Of a stretch of 64,000 nucleotides of DNA, positions 1 to 6,915 are shown piece by piece. Position 1 is the stretch's first letter, and every line of letters begins with the position of its first letter. The notes beneath the pieces were generated by a model. It made no database searches. It had not been told where the DNA came from and worked only from the letters and a program-made list of their open reading frames with translations. The position numbers and the translations under genes are program-made. Origin of the DNA: Marinoscillum furvescens DSM 4134 (lineage in GTDB: Bacteria; Bacteroidota; Bacteroidia; Cytophagales; Cyclobacteriaceae); contig NZ_QREG01000015.1 in assembly GCF_003386095.1 (NCBI RefSeq), positions 69,947 to 133,946 of the forward strand. The letters run 5' to 3'.

Positions 1-104
1 AGTAGAACATATTAAAGCGGTGGGAGATCGGATTGAGTTAGATGTATTGTTGTTTACTGATGAAAGTTCTAGTGGGGTTTAGTATGCTTTTCCTCTGTTT
101 CATG

Positions 105-128
105 GCTGCAGGTGACAACACCTGTAGC
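105..128 (+). repeat. ACAA-loop hairpin upstream of the RAYT gene
   Basis: Arms GCTGCAGGTG and CACCTGTAGC enclose loop ACAA; ten pairs form with one G-T wobble. It matches the terminal hairpins at 898-921 and 1529-1552 and marks the left side of the segment that contains the transposase gene. Confidence 0.75.
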
Positions 129-173
129 GGCGAGGGATTGTGACGGTTAAATAGAATGTTGTAATTTAGTTAG

Positions 174-689
174 GTGGAAATATTAGATGATTATGCTCAG
201 TTTTTTACGGCTAGTATCCATGATTGGATACCGATATTGGCTGATAAAGAGGTGAAAGATATAATCTTAAACAGTCTAACTTTTCTGTCAAAGAACAATA
301 GAGTGTATATCTACGGATTCGTCATTATGAATCACCATATTCATTTGATTTGGCAGATGCGAGAAGGATTTAGTACTTCGAGTGTTCAACGTGATTTTTT
401 GAAATTCACCGCGCAGAAAATTAAGTTTTATTTGATAGAACATAACCCTGGAATCTTGAACCGGTTTGAAGTCGGGGCATCAGATAGAAAACATCAAATT
501 TGGCAAAGGCAATCGCTGAGCATTCCGCTTTATTCAGAACAGGTGTTTCAACAGAAGTTAGATTATATCCACAATAATCCAGTTGAGGCAGGGCTATGTT
601 CCTATCCCTGGGAATACGTCTATTCATCTTATAGTTTCTATAATACCAGTGAAAGTCGGTTTGATTTTTTGAGACATCATTGTGGGTAA
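174..689 (+). CDS. REP-associated tyrosine transposase (RAYT, Y1/HUH family)
   Basis: This 171-residue protein belongs to the Y1 transposase (IS200-like) superfamily, the group that acts on REP hairpins by single-strand cleavage and rejoining. The HUH metal-binding motif is His55-Ile-His57 in NHHIHLIW, and the RAYT signature YIHNNPVEAG begins at Tyr131, the probable catalytic tyrosine. The length fits a complete RAYT. The start is GTG at 174; a stop codon lies directly upstream in frame, so no longer product is possible. The gene sits between hairpins at 105-128 and 735-754, inside the first unit of the repeat array, which suggests the repeats are its substrates. No terminal inverted repeats or second transposon gene are present, as expected for a domesticated RAYT. 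Confidence 0.85.
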   Translation: MEILDDYAQFFTASIHDWIPILADKEVKDIILNSLTFLSKNNRVYIYGFVIMNHHIHLIWQMREGFSTSSVQRDFLKFTAQKIKFYLIEHNPGILNRFEVGASDRKHQIWQRQSLSIPLYSEQVFQQKLDYIHNNPVEAGLCSYPWEYVYSSYSFYNTSESRFDFLRHHCG

Positions 690-734
690 TTAAGTGGGTG
701 ATAAAAGCACACGACATTGTGTTGTTTTCGCTGT

Positions 735-754
735 TGCATGTGACAACACTTGCA
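735..754 (+). repeat. Imperfect ACAA-loop hairpin downstream of the RAYT gene
   Basis: Arms TGCATGTG and CACTTGCA flank loop ACAA, with one T-T mismatch. It is a diverged relative of the hairpins that end the other units and closes the transposase-containing unit on the right. Confidence 0.6.
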
Positions 755-1107
755 CCGCCCATGTTGGTCTTGTGACCGACATGAGAGAAAAGGAGTAGAA
801 CATATTAAAGCGGTGGGAGATCGGATTGAGTTAGATGTATTGTTGTTTACTGATGAAAGTTCTAGTGGGGTTTAGTATGCTTTTCCTCTGTTTCATGGCT
901 GCAGGTGACAACATCTGCAGCGACTCGGGGTGATATTTCTCCGCCCATGTTGGTCTTGTGACCGACATGAGAGAAAAGGAGTAGCGCATATTAAAGCAGT
1001 GGGTGATCGGATTGAGATAGATGTATTGTTGATTGCTGTTGATAGTTCTAGTGGGGTTTAGTATGCTTTTCCTCTGTTTCATGGCTGCAGGAGACAACTC
1101 CTGCAGC

Positions 1108-1195
1108 GGCTTTGGGTGATATTTCATCGGTCGCTGGCTACCGGTGACAACACCCGTGATAGGTCTCAAGAAGTGGTTTCGGCACTATGCTAATT
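1108..1195 (+). repeat. Additional 88-bp module of the array, copy A
   Basis: This segment starts at GGCTTTGGGTGATATTTC and ends near GGCACTATGCTAATT. It recurs almost unchanged at 1561-1648 and follows two of the five units but not the others. It has its own shorter and imperfect ACAA-loop hairpin at about 1140-1157. Confidence 0.7.
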
Positions 1196-1560
1196 TCTCC
1201 GCCCATGTTGGTCTTGTGACCGACATGAGAGAAAAGGAGTAGAACATATTAAAGCCGTCGGTAATCGGATTGAGATAGATGTATGGTTGTTTGCTGATGA
1301 TAGCTCTAGCGGGGTTTTAGTATGCTTTTCCTCTTGTTTCATGGCTGCAGGAGACAACTCCTGCAGCGGATTAAGTTAATTTCTCCGCCCATGGTGGTCT
1401 TGTGACCGACATGAGAAAAAAGGAGCAGTACATAATAAAGCCGTCGGTAATCGGATTGAGTTAGATGTATTGTTGTTTGCAGGTGATAGTTCTAGCAGCG
1501 GCTTAGTATGTTGTTCCATTGTTTCATGGCTGCAGGTGACAACACCTGCAGCGGCTTTGC

Positions 1561-1648
1561 GGCTTTGGGTGATATTTCATCGGTCGATGGCTACCGGTGA
1601 CAACACCCGTGATAGGTTTCAAGAAGTGGTTTCGGCACTGTAGTAATT
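1561..1648 (+). repeat. Additional 88-bp module of the array, copy B
   Basis: Second copy of the module at 1108-1195, with a few substitutions. It ends the repeat array. From 1649 to the tRNA at 1770 only a candidate promoter is seen. Confidence 0.7.
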
Positions 1649-1698
1649 GGGACACAAATCGGTTGCAGAAAAAATCCAATCATCGGAGCGATAGTCCA

Positions 1699-1729
1699 TT
1701 GGATTATTGTTGGTAATTCTCTAATATTG
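1699..1729 (+). promoter_or_regulatory. Candidate promoter of the tRNA gene
   Basis: TTG at 1699-1701, a 20-nt spacer and TAATATTG at 1722-1729 match the Bacteroidota form TTG-N19..21-TAnnTTTG, with one mismatch in the -7 element. Transcription would start near 1735, about 35 nt before the tRNA. Confidence 0.5.
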
Positions 1730-1769
1730 CACACCCAAATAAAGATGCCGTGCGAATAGCGCAGCATTA

Positions 1770-1843
1770 GGGCCTATAACTCAGTTGGTTAGAGTAACTG
1801 ACTCATAATCAGTAAGTCCCTGGTTCGAGCCCAGGTGGGCCCA
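1770..1843 (+). tRNA. tRNA with anticodon CAT (Met or Ile2)
   Basis: The cloverleaf is complete. The acceptor stem is GGGCCTA/TGGGCCC with one wobble pair, the D stem ACTC/GAGT, the anticodon stem ACTGA/TCAGT around loop CTCATAA, and the T stem CCTGG/CCAGG with loop TTCGAGC. The discriminator base is A, and CCA is not fully encoded. CAT occurs in elongator Met, initiator and Ile2 (lysidine) tRNAs. The acceptor stem begins with a normal G-C pair, which argues against an initiator, but Met and Ile2 cannot be separated by eye. The D stem has A-T where G-C is usual, with both sides changed. Confidence 0.93.
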
Positions 1844-1844
1844 C

Positions 1845-1872
1845 AAAAGGCGAAGCACATGCTTCGCCTTTT
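1845..1872. terminator. Bidirectional terminator between the tRNA and the convergent operon
   Basis: A perfect 12-bp inverted repeat, AAAAGGCGAAGC / GCTTCGCCTTTT with loop ACAT, lies directly after the tRNA and 6 bp beyond the stop of the minus-strand gene at 1878. The A and T runs at its ends allow it to work in both directions. Confidence 0.85.
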
Positions 1873-1877
1873 GCGTT

Positions 1878-3863
1878 TTAAGGCTTCAGAAATTTCTGTC
1901 TAATGTGCGTATCACCTGTAGTCACCCAAACAAAGTACTGTCCCGACGGTAAATGGCTAATGTCTACGGTTGTGATCCCCGATTCCCTCGTACTGCGATA
2001 GAGCACCTGGCCTGCCAGGTTCATGATGCGAACCATGCTCGCGTTAGGTAGCTGCATTTGAAATTGATCTTTTACCGGGTTGGGGAAGATGTGTATTTCA
2101 TTAGCATGACCTATTGAGGTAATCACTGCAGTGCGTAGGGTCAGTGTATCACCACCACAGTCATTCATAGCTATTAGTGCCACATCGTATGCTCCACTGC
2201 TGGCGTATTCGTGCACCGGGGAGCGTTCTTGAGAGGTTTCACCATCACCAAAGCTCCAGAGATAGGCGGTGGCGTGCTCACTCTGGTTGGTAAAGCTAAT
2301 GGTGCCGTTCGCTCCGCTTTCATAGGTATAGTTGGCTACTGGGAAGCTTCCAGATAAGGTATAGCTAGCTTCGAACGAATAATACGTATCTGTAGCCGTG
2401 GAAACCCTGCAGCGGAACGGGGTGCCCTCATTGAAGCGGTTGGCAGGAAATGAGATGCTGGCAGTTTGTGCACCTGAGGTTGTTACATCGTCTGCTATAT
2501 CAGTATATCGCTTGCCGTTGAATTTTTGCCATTGATAGCTGAGTCCATCACCTGCTGTTTGTATGCTAAAACGAGCGGTACCACCCTCACATATGGTTGA
2601 ATCTTTTGGGTGAGAAGCAATAGGGTCTTCCTTCGGACTGAGGCGCAGTAAAAACAGTCCATTATTCATGTCGGAGACAGCTATTGTGCCACTGGCAAAA
2701 TACGGGTAGCTGCTCCATGCTCCTCCAAAACTGATTTCATCCAGTTCGGGATAAGTGTCGAAATGAGCCACTTCACGTAGCTTTCCCTGCGCTATTTCAT
2801 TCATGTCCAGCACTCGAAGGCCGCTTTTGTAGTTGGCGGCATACACCAAACTATCGTGAGTGTAGAGGTTGTGATCTATGGCCACAGCATTGTGGTAGTA
2901 ATTCCCGATCAGTTTTGGATTTTCCAGATCTTCTACATTCCAAATGAGTGTCCGTGGGGTGTGTCCATATTCGCGCTCATCCAGCTCATCATTGATGATG
3001 AAAAAACGATGATCTTCAGAAAGCCACCCCTGATGCGTGTAGCGTACCTGATCATAGGTCTCTCGCCCGATCATTTTCAGGTCACTCTTGTCTGAAATAT
3101 CAACGATCGTTAGCGTGTTTTCATTGGATGCGAAGACGATTTCCTGCCCTTTATATCGGTTGTCCGGACCTTCATAAATGACGTACTGAGCATCATGAGT
3201 GTAGCCATCTGCGCTGAAGCAGGCTTCAAACTGTGGGTTTATAGGGTCGCTGACGTCTATGATGTGCAAGCCGCCGCTACAGGAGTTGGCGGTATTTCGC
3301 AAGCCTACGGCGATTACGTAGTTTGTTTGCTCGTTGGTAACCACATTGTGTGAAGAGCCCAGCCCGCGGTACCAGCCATCGGCCTCTAGTATATTGTCTA
3401 CGGCGGGTGTTTCATTTTTAAGTCTGGTAAGGTCAATCACCTGCATGCCATGGTCGGCATTGAGGTCACTTACGATATAGGCGTAGTTGTTGGCCACTTT
3501 AATGTCTCTCCAGGTCGATTTTTCGCCATGCATCACATGGGCAGTGCGCTGTGCGACGGTAGTAGGTTCGGGTAGTTTACCAATGATCACAGGGTTTAGC
3601 GGGTCTGTCACTTCTATGAAGGCCACGCCATCTTTTAACCCAAGTATGACATATTCCGCATTGGTGTCAGGGTCTGTCCATCCCCATAAGTCATTCAGGT
3701 AAAAGCCATTGTGTTCGGTAGCTTTTAGGTCAGAAGGAAAGAGGTGAGCCAGTAGGTCGATCTGGTTGCATGGGTATTCGCCAGCCAGCCCGTTTTCGCA
3801 AGGGGTCTGGGCAGCAGTCATCAGTGCAGTAGCTAGTGCAAAGCCAATAAATAATGCTTTCAT
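1878..3863 (-). CDS. Secreted choice-of-anchor B family protein with PKD and T9SS sorting domains
   Basis: The 661-residue product starts at MKALFIGFALATALMTAAQT, a clear signal peptide; an upstream in-frame start exists but would put 39 unlikely residues before it. Residues of about 30-450 form the LVIVD/choice-of-anchor B beta-propeller, recognisable from repeated phrases such as VAFIEVTDPLNPV and LHIIDVSDPINP. An Ig-like segment, a PKD domain (FGDGETSQERSP) and a C-terminal T9SS type A domain (HIFPNPVKDQF) follow. The protein is thus exported by the T9SS and probably attached to the surface; its ligand is unknown. Its start overlaps the stop of the rhodanese gene by 4 bp (ATGA), so it is the last gene of that operon. 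Confidence 0.88.
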   Translation of the reverse strand: MKALFIGFALATALMTAAQTPCENGLAGEYPCNQIDLLAHLFPSDLKATEHNGFYLNDLWGWTDPDTNAEYVILGLKDGVAFIEVTDPLNPVIIGKLPEPTTVAQRTAHVMHGEKSTWRDIKVANNYAYIVSDLNADHGMQVIDLTRLKNETPAVDNILEADGWYRGLGSSHNVVTNEQTNYVIAVGLRNTANSCSGGLHIIDVSDPINPQFEACFSADGYTHDAQYVIYEGPDNRYKGQEIVFASNENTLTIVDISDKSDLKMIGRETYDQVRYTHQGWLSEDHRFFIINDELDEREYGHTPRTLIWNVEDLENPKLIGNYYHNAVAIDHNLYTHDSLVYAANYKSGLRVLDMNEIAQGKLREVAHFDTYPELDEISFGGAWSSYPYFASGTIAVSDMNNGLFLLRLSPKEDPIASHPKDSTICEGGTARFSIQTAGDGLSYQWQKFNGKRYTDIADDVTTSGAQTASISFPANRFNEGTPFRCRVSTATDTYYSFEASYTLSGSFPVANYTYESGANGTISFTNQSEHATAYLWSFGDGETSQERSPVHEYASSGAYDVALIAMNDCGGDTLTLRTAVITSIGHANEIHIFPNPVKDQFQMQLPNASMVRIMNLAGQVLYRSTRESGITTVDISHLPSGQYFVWVTTGDTHIRQKFLKP

Positions 3864-4168
3864 GATTGGAGGGGTGAGGTATGAAATGATGCCAGTCCAC
3901 CAATCAGGCTGCGGACCTTTTTGAAGCCATTTTTTCGTAAGAATTTCTTGGCTTGACCACTTCTTTTGCCCGACTGGCAATGGACGATCACTTCTTGTTC
4001 TTGTAAAGGAGTGAGCTCTTCAAGCCGATCTGGAAGGTTGTATAGTGGATACAACGAAGCACCTATGTTAAACTCTTCATGTTCCCACGGTTCGCGTACA
4101 TCCAACAGGGTAAGCGGTTCGTTTTGAAGTAAGCGTTGTTTGAGTTCCTCGGGGGTAATGTCATTCAT
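3860..4168 (-). CDS. Single-domain rhodanese-like protein
   Basis: This 102-residue cytoplasmic protein is one rhodanese domain. It has the family phrase LLDVREPWEHEE near residue 21, and its active-site loop HCQSGKRS carries the persulfide-forming Cys64. Such single-domain proteins transfer sulfane sulfur, but the acceptor cannot be told. No signal peptide is present, although both neighbours encode secreted proteins. It overlaps the upstream gene by 8 bp and the downstream gene by 4 bp, so the three are almost certainly cotranscribed and translationally coupled. Confidence 0.9.
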   Translation of the reverse strand: MNDITPEELKQRLLQNEPLTLLDVREPWEHEEFNIGASLYPLYNLPDRLEELTPLQEQEVIVHCQSGKRSGQAKKFLRKNGFKKVRSLIGGLASFHTSPLQS

Positions 4169-6005
4169 GACGAATTATCAGTTTTTTGGGTGGGGAGTTG
4201 TTGTCTATTACCAACAAATATATTCCATCTTCCAAAAAACTAAGATCAAAAACGTCTGACTTGTAGGCGCTCGCTTCGATACTGGTGATGTATGCACCGG
4301 TAAGGTCAAAAACCTGTAGCTGATCAGGAGCATTGGTGACATGAATGATGCCATTGCCCGGGTTAGGATAGACCTTATGATTGGACAGGTGCCGGGCACT
4401 GAGCTCAGTAGTGATAAGCGTGTCGGCATCAAACACCGGACGGATCATGATAGCACCTTTCAGTTGGGTGTTTTGCTCCCAGCCATCGCTTACATTATAG
4501 TAGATCATGTCGCTGGCGGCAGGATTACTTCTGTCAAAGCCAACTCCGAGATAGTTGTCTGTGTTTTGTTGATAACCAATGTAAAAAGTGTCTTCAACCA
4601 GTATTGGCTCACTTAGCTGTATCCGTGTAAAGGCATTGAGCCCTGTAGGTGCTGGTACGGTAAATGGCTGACTAATTTTGATGCCACGGTCGCTAAGTTG
4701 ATTCCATACCTTGATGTCTATGGATTTGCTGGATGCATCCGGAGCAATGCTGGGAAAGTAGATGTCTATGTGCGAAAGGGTGTCAGGTGCTTCTAAGCCA
4801 AATTTTATAGCGAGCTGCCCTTGTAGTAGGTTGAGTGCGGCGGCAAATTCAGCGGTGCCATCATCGTAGGCGAGGTGGTTGTGCAGCGTGTATTGTGCAC
4901 GAATGGTGTCGTTTACTTTTAGGTCTATCGCTTCAAACACCGTGTCTGTGCCCACTACTTGTTCAAACAGGTGTTTGTCTCCCGTTTTGTAGTAAAAGGT
5001 GCTCTGTAGAACCAGTGAGTCTTCAGTGAGCTCAGGCCAGGCAAAGCTGCTGGCTCCTGTGACTCTACGCATCTCATAAGCTTTCAGGCCACCGCCACCG
5101 CCATTGTCGAGAAAAGCATCTGTATAATACTCGCCGGTAGCGAGGTTTTGAATTTGCTGGTAATATTCCAACGTGTGGAAAACCCCGTCCAGGTTAAATA
5201 CCTGAGTTTGCTGTGGGGAGAGGTAGCGCTCCGGGTTGGCATTAAACTGATGGATCGAAATCTCGTGATAGGGCGCAAATAAGTTGGTCAATACACCGGT
5301 CATGCCTCTGTCGAAGTGGCTGAGGTCATCGGATGAGCGGTTGTCGTTTAAGTAGATATAGTCGATGTGCCAGGTGTCAAAAGGACCTCTACGGCTGGTG
5401 AACGCCTGAAACTTGATTCGTAAGTTGTTATGGAAAAAGCGCTGATCATCGATTTTGATGATTTCCTGCTGAAAAGTTTCGAAAGCATTTTCTTCTCCAC
5501 CGACTTGCCCCCAGACGGTATGCCACACTGAGTCTACATCCAGCAGCTGTACGCGTATAGAATCATTATCATCGGGTAGCTCGCCGTAGCCTCCTGCCTG
5601 CCAAAAAAACGACAGGTAGGTGGAGTTTTGATCAATGGCATCCGTACCCATAGGTATGGGCTGGCTCACCAGCGAATCTGTGGGGGCATTGAACTCACTG
5701 GTTAGGTCGTAAGCGGCACCATTGCCCTGAAGGCCATCAAAAGTAGCTGCCTGATAAGTAGGAGGGTTTTTTGCTAGGCTGGGGCTGATGTATACATTGG
5801 CGCCGTATGCCCACTTGAGTGTGTCTGGAGTGCTGCCAGAGGTGGAGAAGTCTTCCCAAAAAGGAAACAGAACTTCAGCCTGAGTGGCTACTCGTGCCGA
5901 TGTGTTTTGCGCTTGAGGCGCCTCTGCTTCGATACCGAAAATGGTAAACTGTGCAGCTGCCTGCCAGCCTAATGCTATTGCTATGGTGAATAAAAGGTGT
6001 TTCAC
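4161..6005 (-). CDS. Secreted protein with C-terminal T9SS type A sorting domain
   Basis: A 614-residue protein with an N-terminal signal peptide (MKHLLFTIAIALGWQAAAQF) and a C-terminal T9SS sorting domain from about residue 545 (KVYPNPGNGIIHV). The middle is rich in beta structure; around residues 130-220 a jelly-roll-like stretch (SYLSFFWQAGGYGE, WHIDYIYLND) resembles segments of other T9SS cargo, but I recognise no catalytic motif. It is exported across the outer membrane and its function is unknown. Its start overlaps the stop of the PASTA gene by 4 bp (ATGA). Confidence 0.85.
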   Translation of the reverse strand: MKHLLFTIAIALGWQAAAQFTIFGIEAEAPQAQNTSARVATQAEVLFPFWEDFSTSGSTPDTLKWAYGANVYISPSLAKNPPTYQAATFDGLQGNGAAYDLTSEFNAPTDSLVSQPIPMGTDAIDQNSTYLSFFWQAGGYGELPDDNDSIRVQLLDVDSVWHTVWGQVGGEENAFETFQQEIIKIDDQRFFHNNLRIKFQAFTSRRGPFDTWHIDYIYLNDNRSSDDLSHFDRGMTGVLTNLFAPYHEISIHQFNANPERYLSPQQTQVFNLDGVFHTLEYYQQIQNLATGEYYTDAFLDNGGGGGLKAYEMRRVTGASSFAWPELTEDSLVLQSTFYYKTGDKHLFEQVVGTDTVFEAIDLKVNDTIRAQYTLHNHLAYDDGTAEFAAALNLLQGQLAIKFGLEAPDTLSHIDIYFPSIAPDASSKSIDIKVWNQLSDRGIKISQPFTVPAPTGLNAFTRIQLSEPILVEDTFYIGYQQNTDNYLGVGFDRSNPAASDMIYYNVSDGWEQNTQLKGAIMIRPVFDADTLITTELSARHLSNHKVYPNPGNGIIHVTNAPDQLQVFDLTGAYITSIEASAYKSDVFDLSFLEDGIYLLVIDNNSPPKKLIIRHE

Positions 6006-6853
6006 TCCTGATCAAGTAAGGTTGGGCTGGTGTTGAGCGAATCAGGGCTATAGATCCACAGGTCTACCATCTGCCCCAGTCGCATGGAACGACCTGAAGT
6101 TGGGCGCTGCTTGAATACTGCGCCGGGTGCTACAGGTTGCTCTTCATATTCGAAGGTGCCATCTTCCAGCTCCACCTTCACAACGGCAACTCCTTCTTTC
6201 TCGTGTGTGATTTCTCCTATTTTTAATCCCGAACCTACTATGGCAAACTGAGCACTTTCCAAATCCAGCCCTATGAGGTTGGGTGATTCGAGCGTTTGCT
6301 TGCCTAGTCCATCGCCTACTACCAGGTTGATTGTAGATCCTTTGGGGATGCGTTCGCCTTCAAGTACTTCCCGTTCCTCCAGTCGCTGCTCCAGTACATA
6401 GTTAAGGGCCAAGTCCGGTACATATTTGATCTCTCCGAGGTTTAGGTCATACGTTTTCAGTACAAACTGAGCGTTTTTTACCGATCCACCTACCAGTTTG
6501 GGCATACGCACAAGAGGAGGTTTTTCCGCATTTAGCGAAACGTATATTTTTCGATTTTCCTTCACTTTAGCACTGGGCAGCGGAAACTGGTGGAGCACTG
6601 TAAGCGGGGGAAGGTCGGCAGAAAAACCAGAGTCTTCCTGCACTTCGAAGCGCAGGTTGCGCACCTCCAAAAATTCATCCAAATCATCTACATGAACTCC
6701 TGTAACATCAGGTACTGTGATGGTTTCACCATGATTGGTGCTCATGGGCAGGTAGACGAAGAAAAAGATAAAAACAAAAAGCACTCCCAGGGTGACGATG
6801 ACACCTACGTGTAGTAGGAGGTCTTTCCAGGAATTGATTTTAAAAATCGACAT
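6002..6853 (-). CDS. PASTA-domain membrane protein
   Basis: The 283-residue protein has a short cytoplasmic N-terminus, one transmembrane helix at about residues 12-36 and three periplasmic PASTA domains (about 43-111, 112-183 and 184-270), each starting with a V/M-P-x-L/V phrase such as VPDVTGVHVDDL. PASTA domains bind muropeptides or beta-lactam-like ligands in Gram-positive kinases and PBPs; here there is no kinase domain. Lying 62 bp downstream of a D-Ala-D-Ala ligase homologue, it is probably part of a cell-wall-related group. That PASTA and ddl genes are commonly neighbours in Bacteroidota is from memory. Confidence 0.88.
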   Translation of the reverse strand: MSIFKINSWKDLLLHVGVIVTLGVLFVFIFFFVYLPMSTNHGETITVPDVTGVHVDDLDEFLEVRNLRFEVQEDSGFSADLPPLTVLHQFPLPSAKVKENRKIYVSLNAEKPPLVRMPKLVGGSVKNAQFVLKTYDLNLGEIKYVPDLALNYVLEQRLEEREVLEGERIPKGSTINLVVGDGLGKQTLESPNLIGLDLESAQFAIVGSGLKIGEITHEKEGVAVVKVELEDGTFEYEEQPVAPGAVFKQRPTSGRSMRLGQMVDLWIYSPDSLNTSPTLLDQE

Positions 6854-6915
6854 AGGTGTTGTTTATAAAACTGGTCTTTGGACGATCGAAGATAATCAAA
6901 CTATAAAATCCACAC

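Larger units (their letters stand above)
1..1648. repeat. REP/BIME-like hairpin repeat array containing a RAYT gene
   Basis: Five imperfect copies of one unit are seen: 1-130 (its left part lies outside the window), 755-921, 941-1109, 1199-1369 and 1385-1554, with a period of about 186 bp where no extra module intervenes. Complete units start with CCGCCCATG, then a hairpin with loop TTGT (760-783, 946-969, 1204-1227, 1390-1413), then about 110 bp of unique-looking sequence, and end in a second hairpin with loop ACAA (898-921, 1084-1107, 1344-1367, 1529-1552; also 105-128). Because TTGT is the complement of ACAA, the two hairpins of a unit are inverted relative to each other, as in BIMEs. The array carries no long conserved ORF apart from the transposase. 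Confidence 0.85.

Noticed and set aside
421-762. Minus-strand reading frame opposite the RAYT gene
   Set aside because: It is antisense to a clear transposase gene and shows no recognisable protein features.
831-1169. Minus-strand reading frame of 112 codons in the repeats
   Set aside because: It arises from two repeat copies in the same frame (its protein repeats itself) and has no domain or start context.
1-1648. CRISPR array
   Set aside because: The repeats are about 170 bp with conserved interiors and uneven spacing, there are no short unique spacers, and no cas genes are near.
3864-3980. Longer start for the choice-of-anchor B gene
   Set aside because: The added residues are the out-of-frame reading of the rhodanese C-terminus and would bury a good signal peptide.
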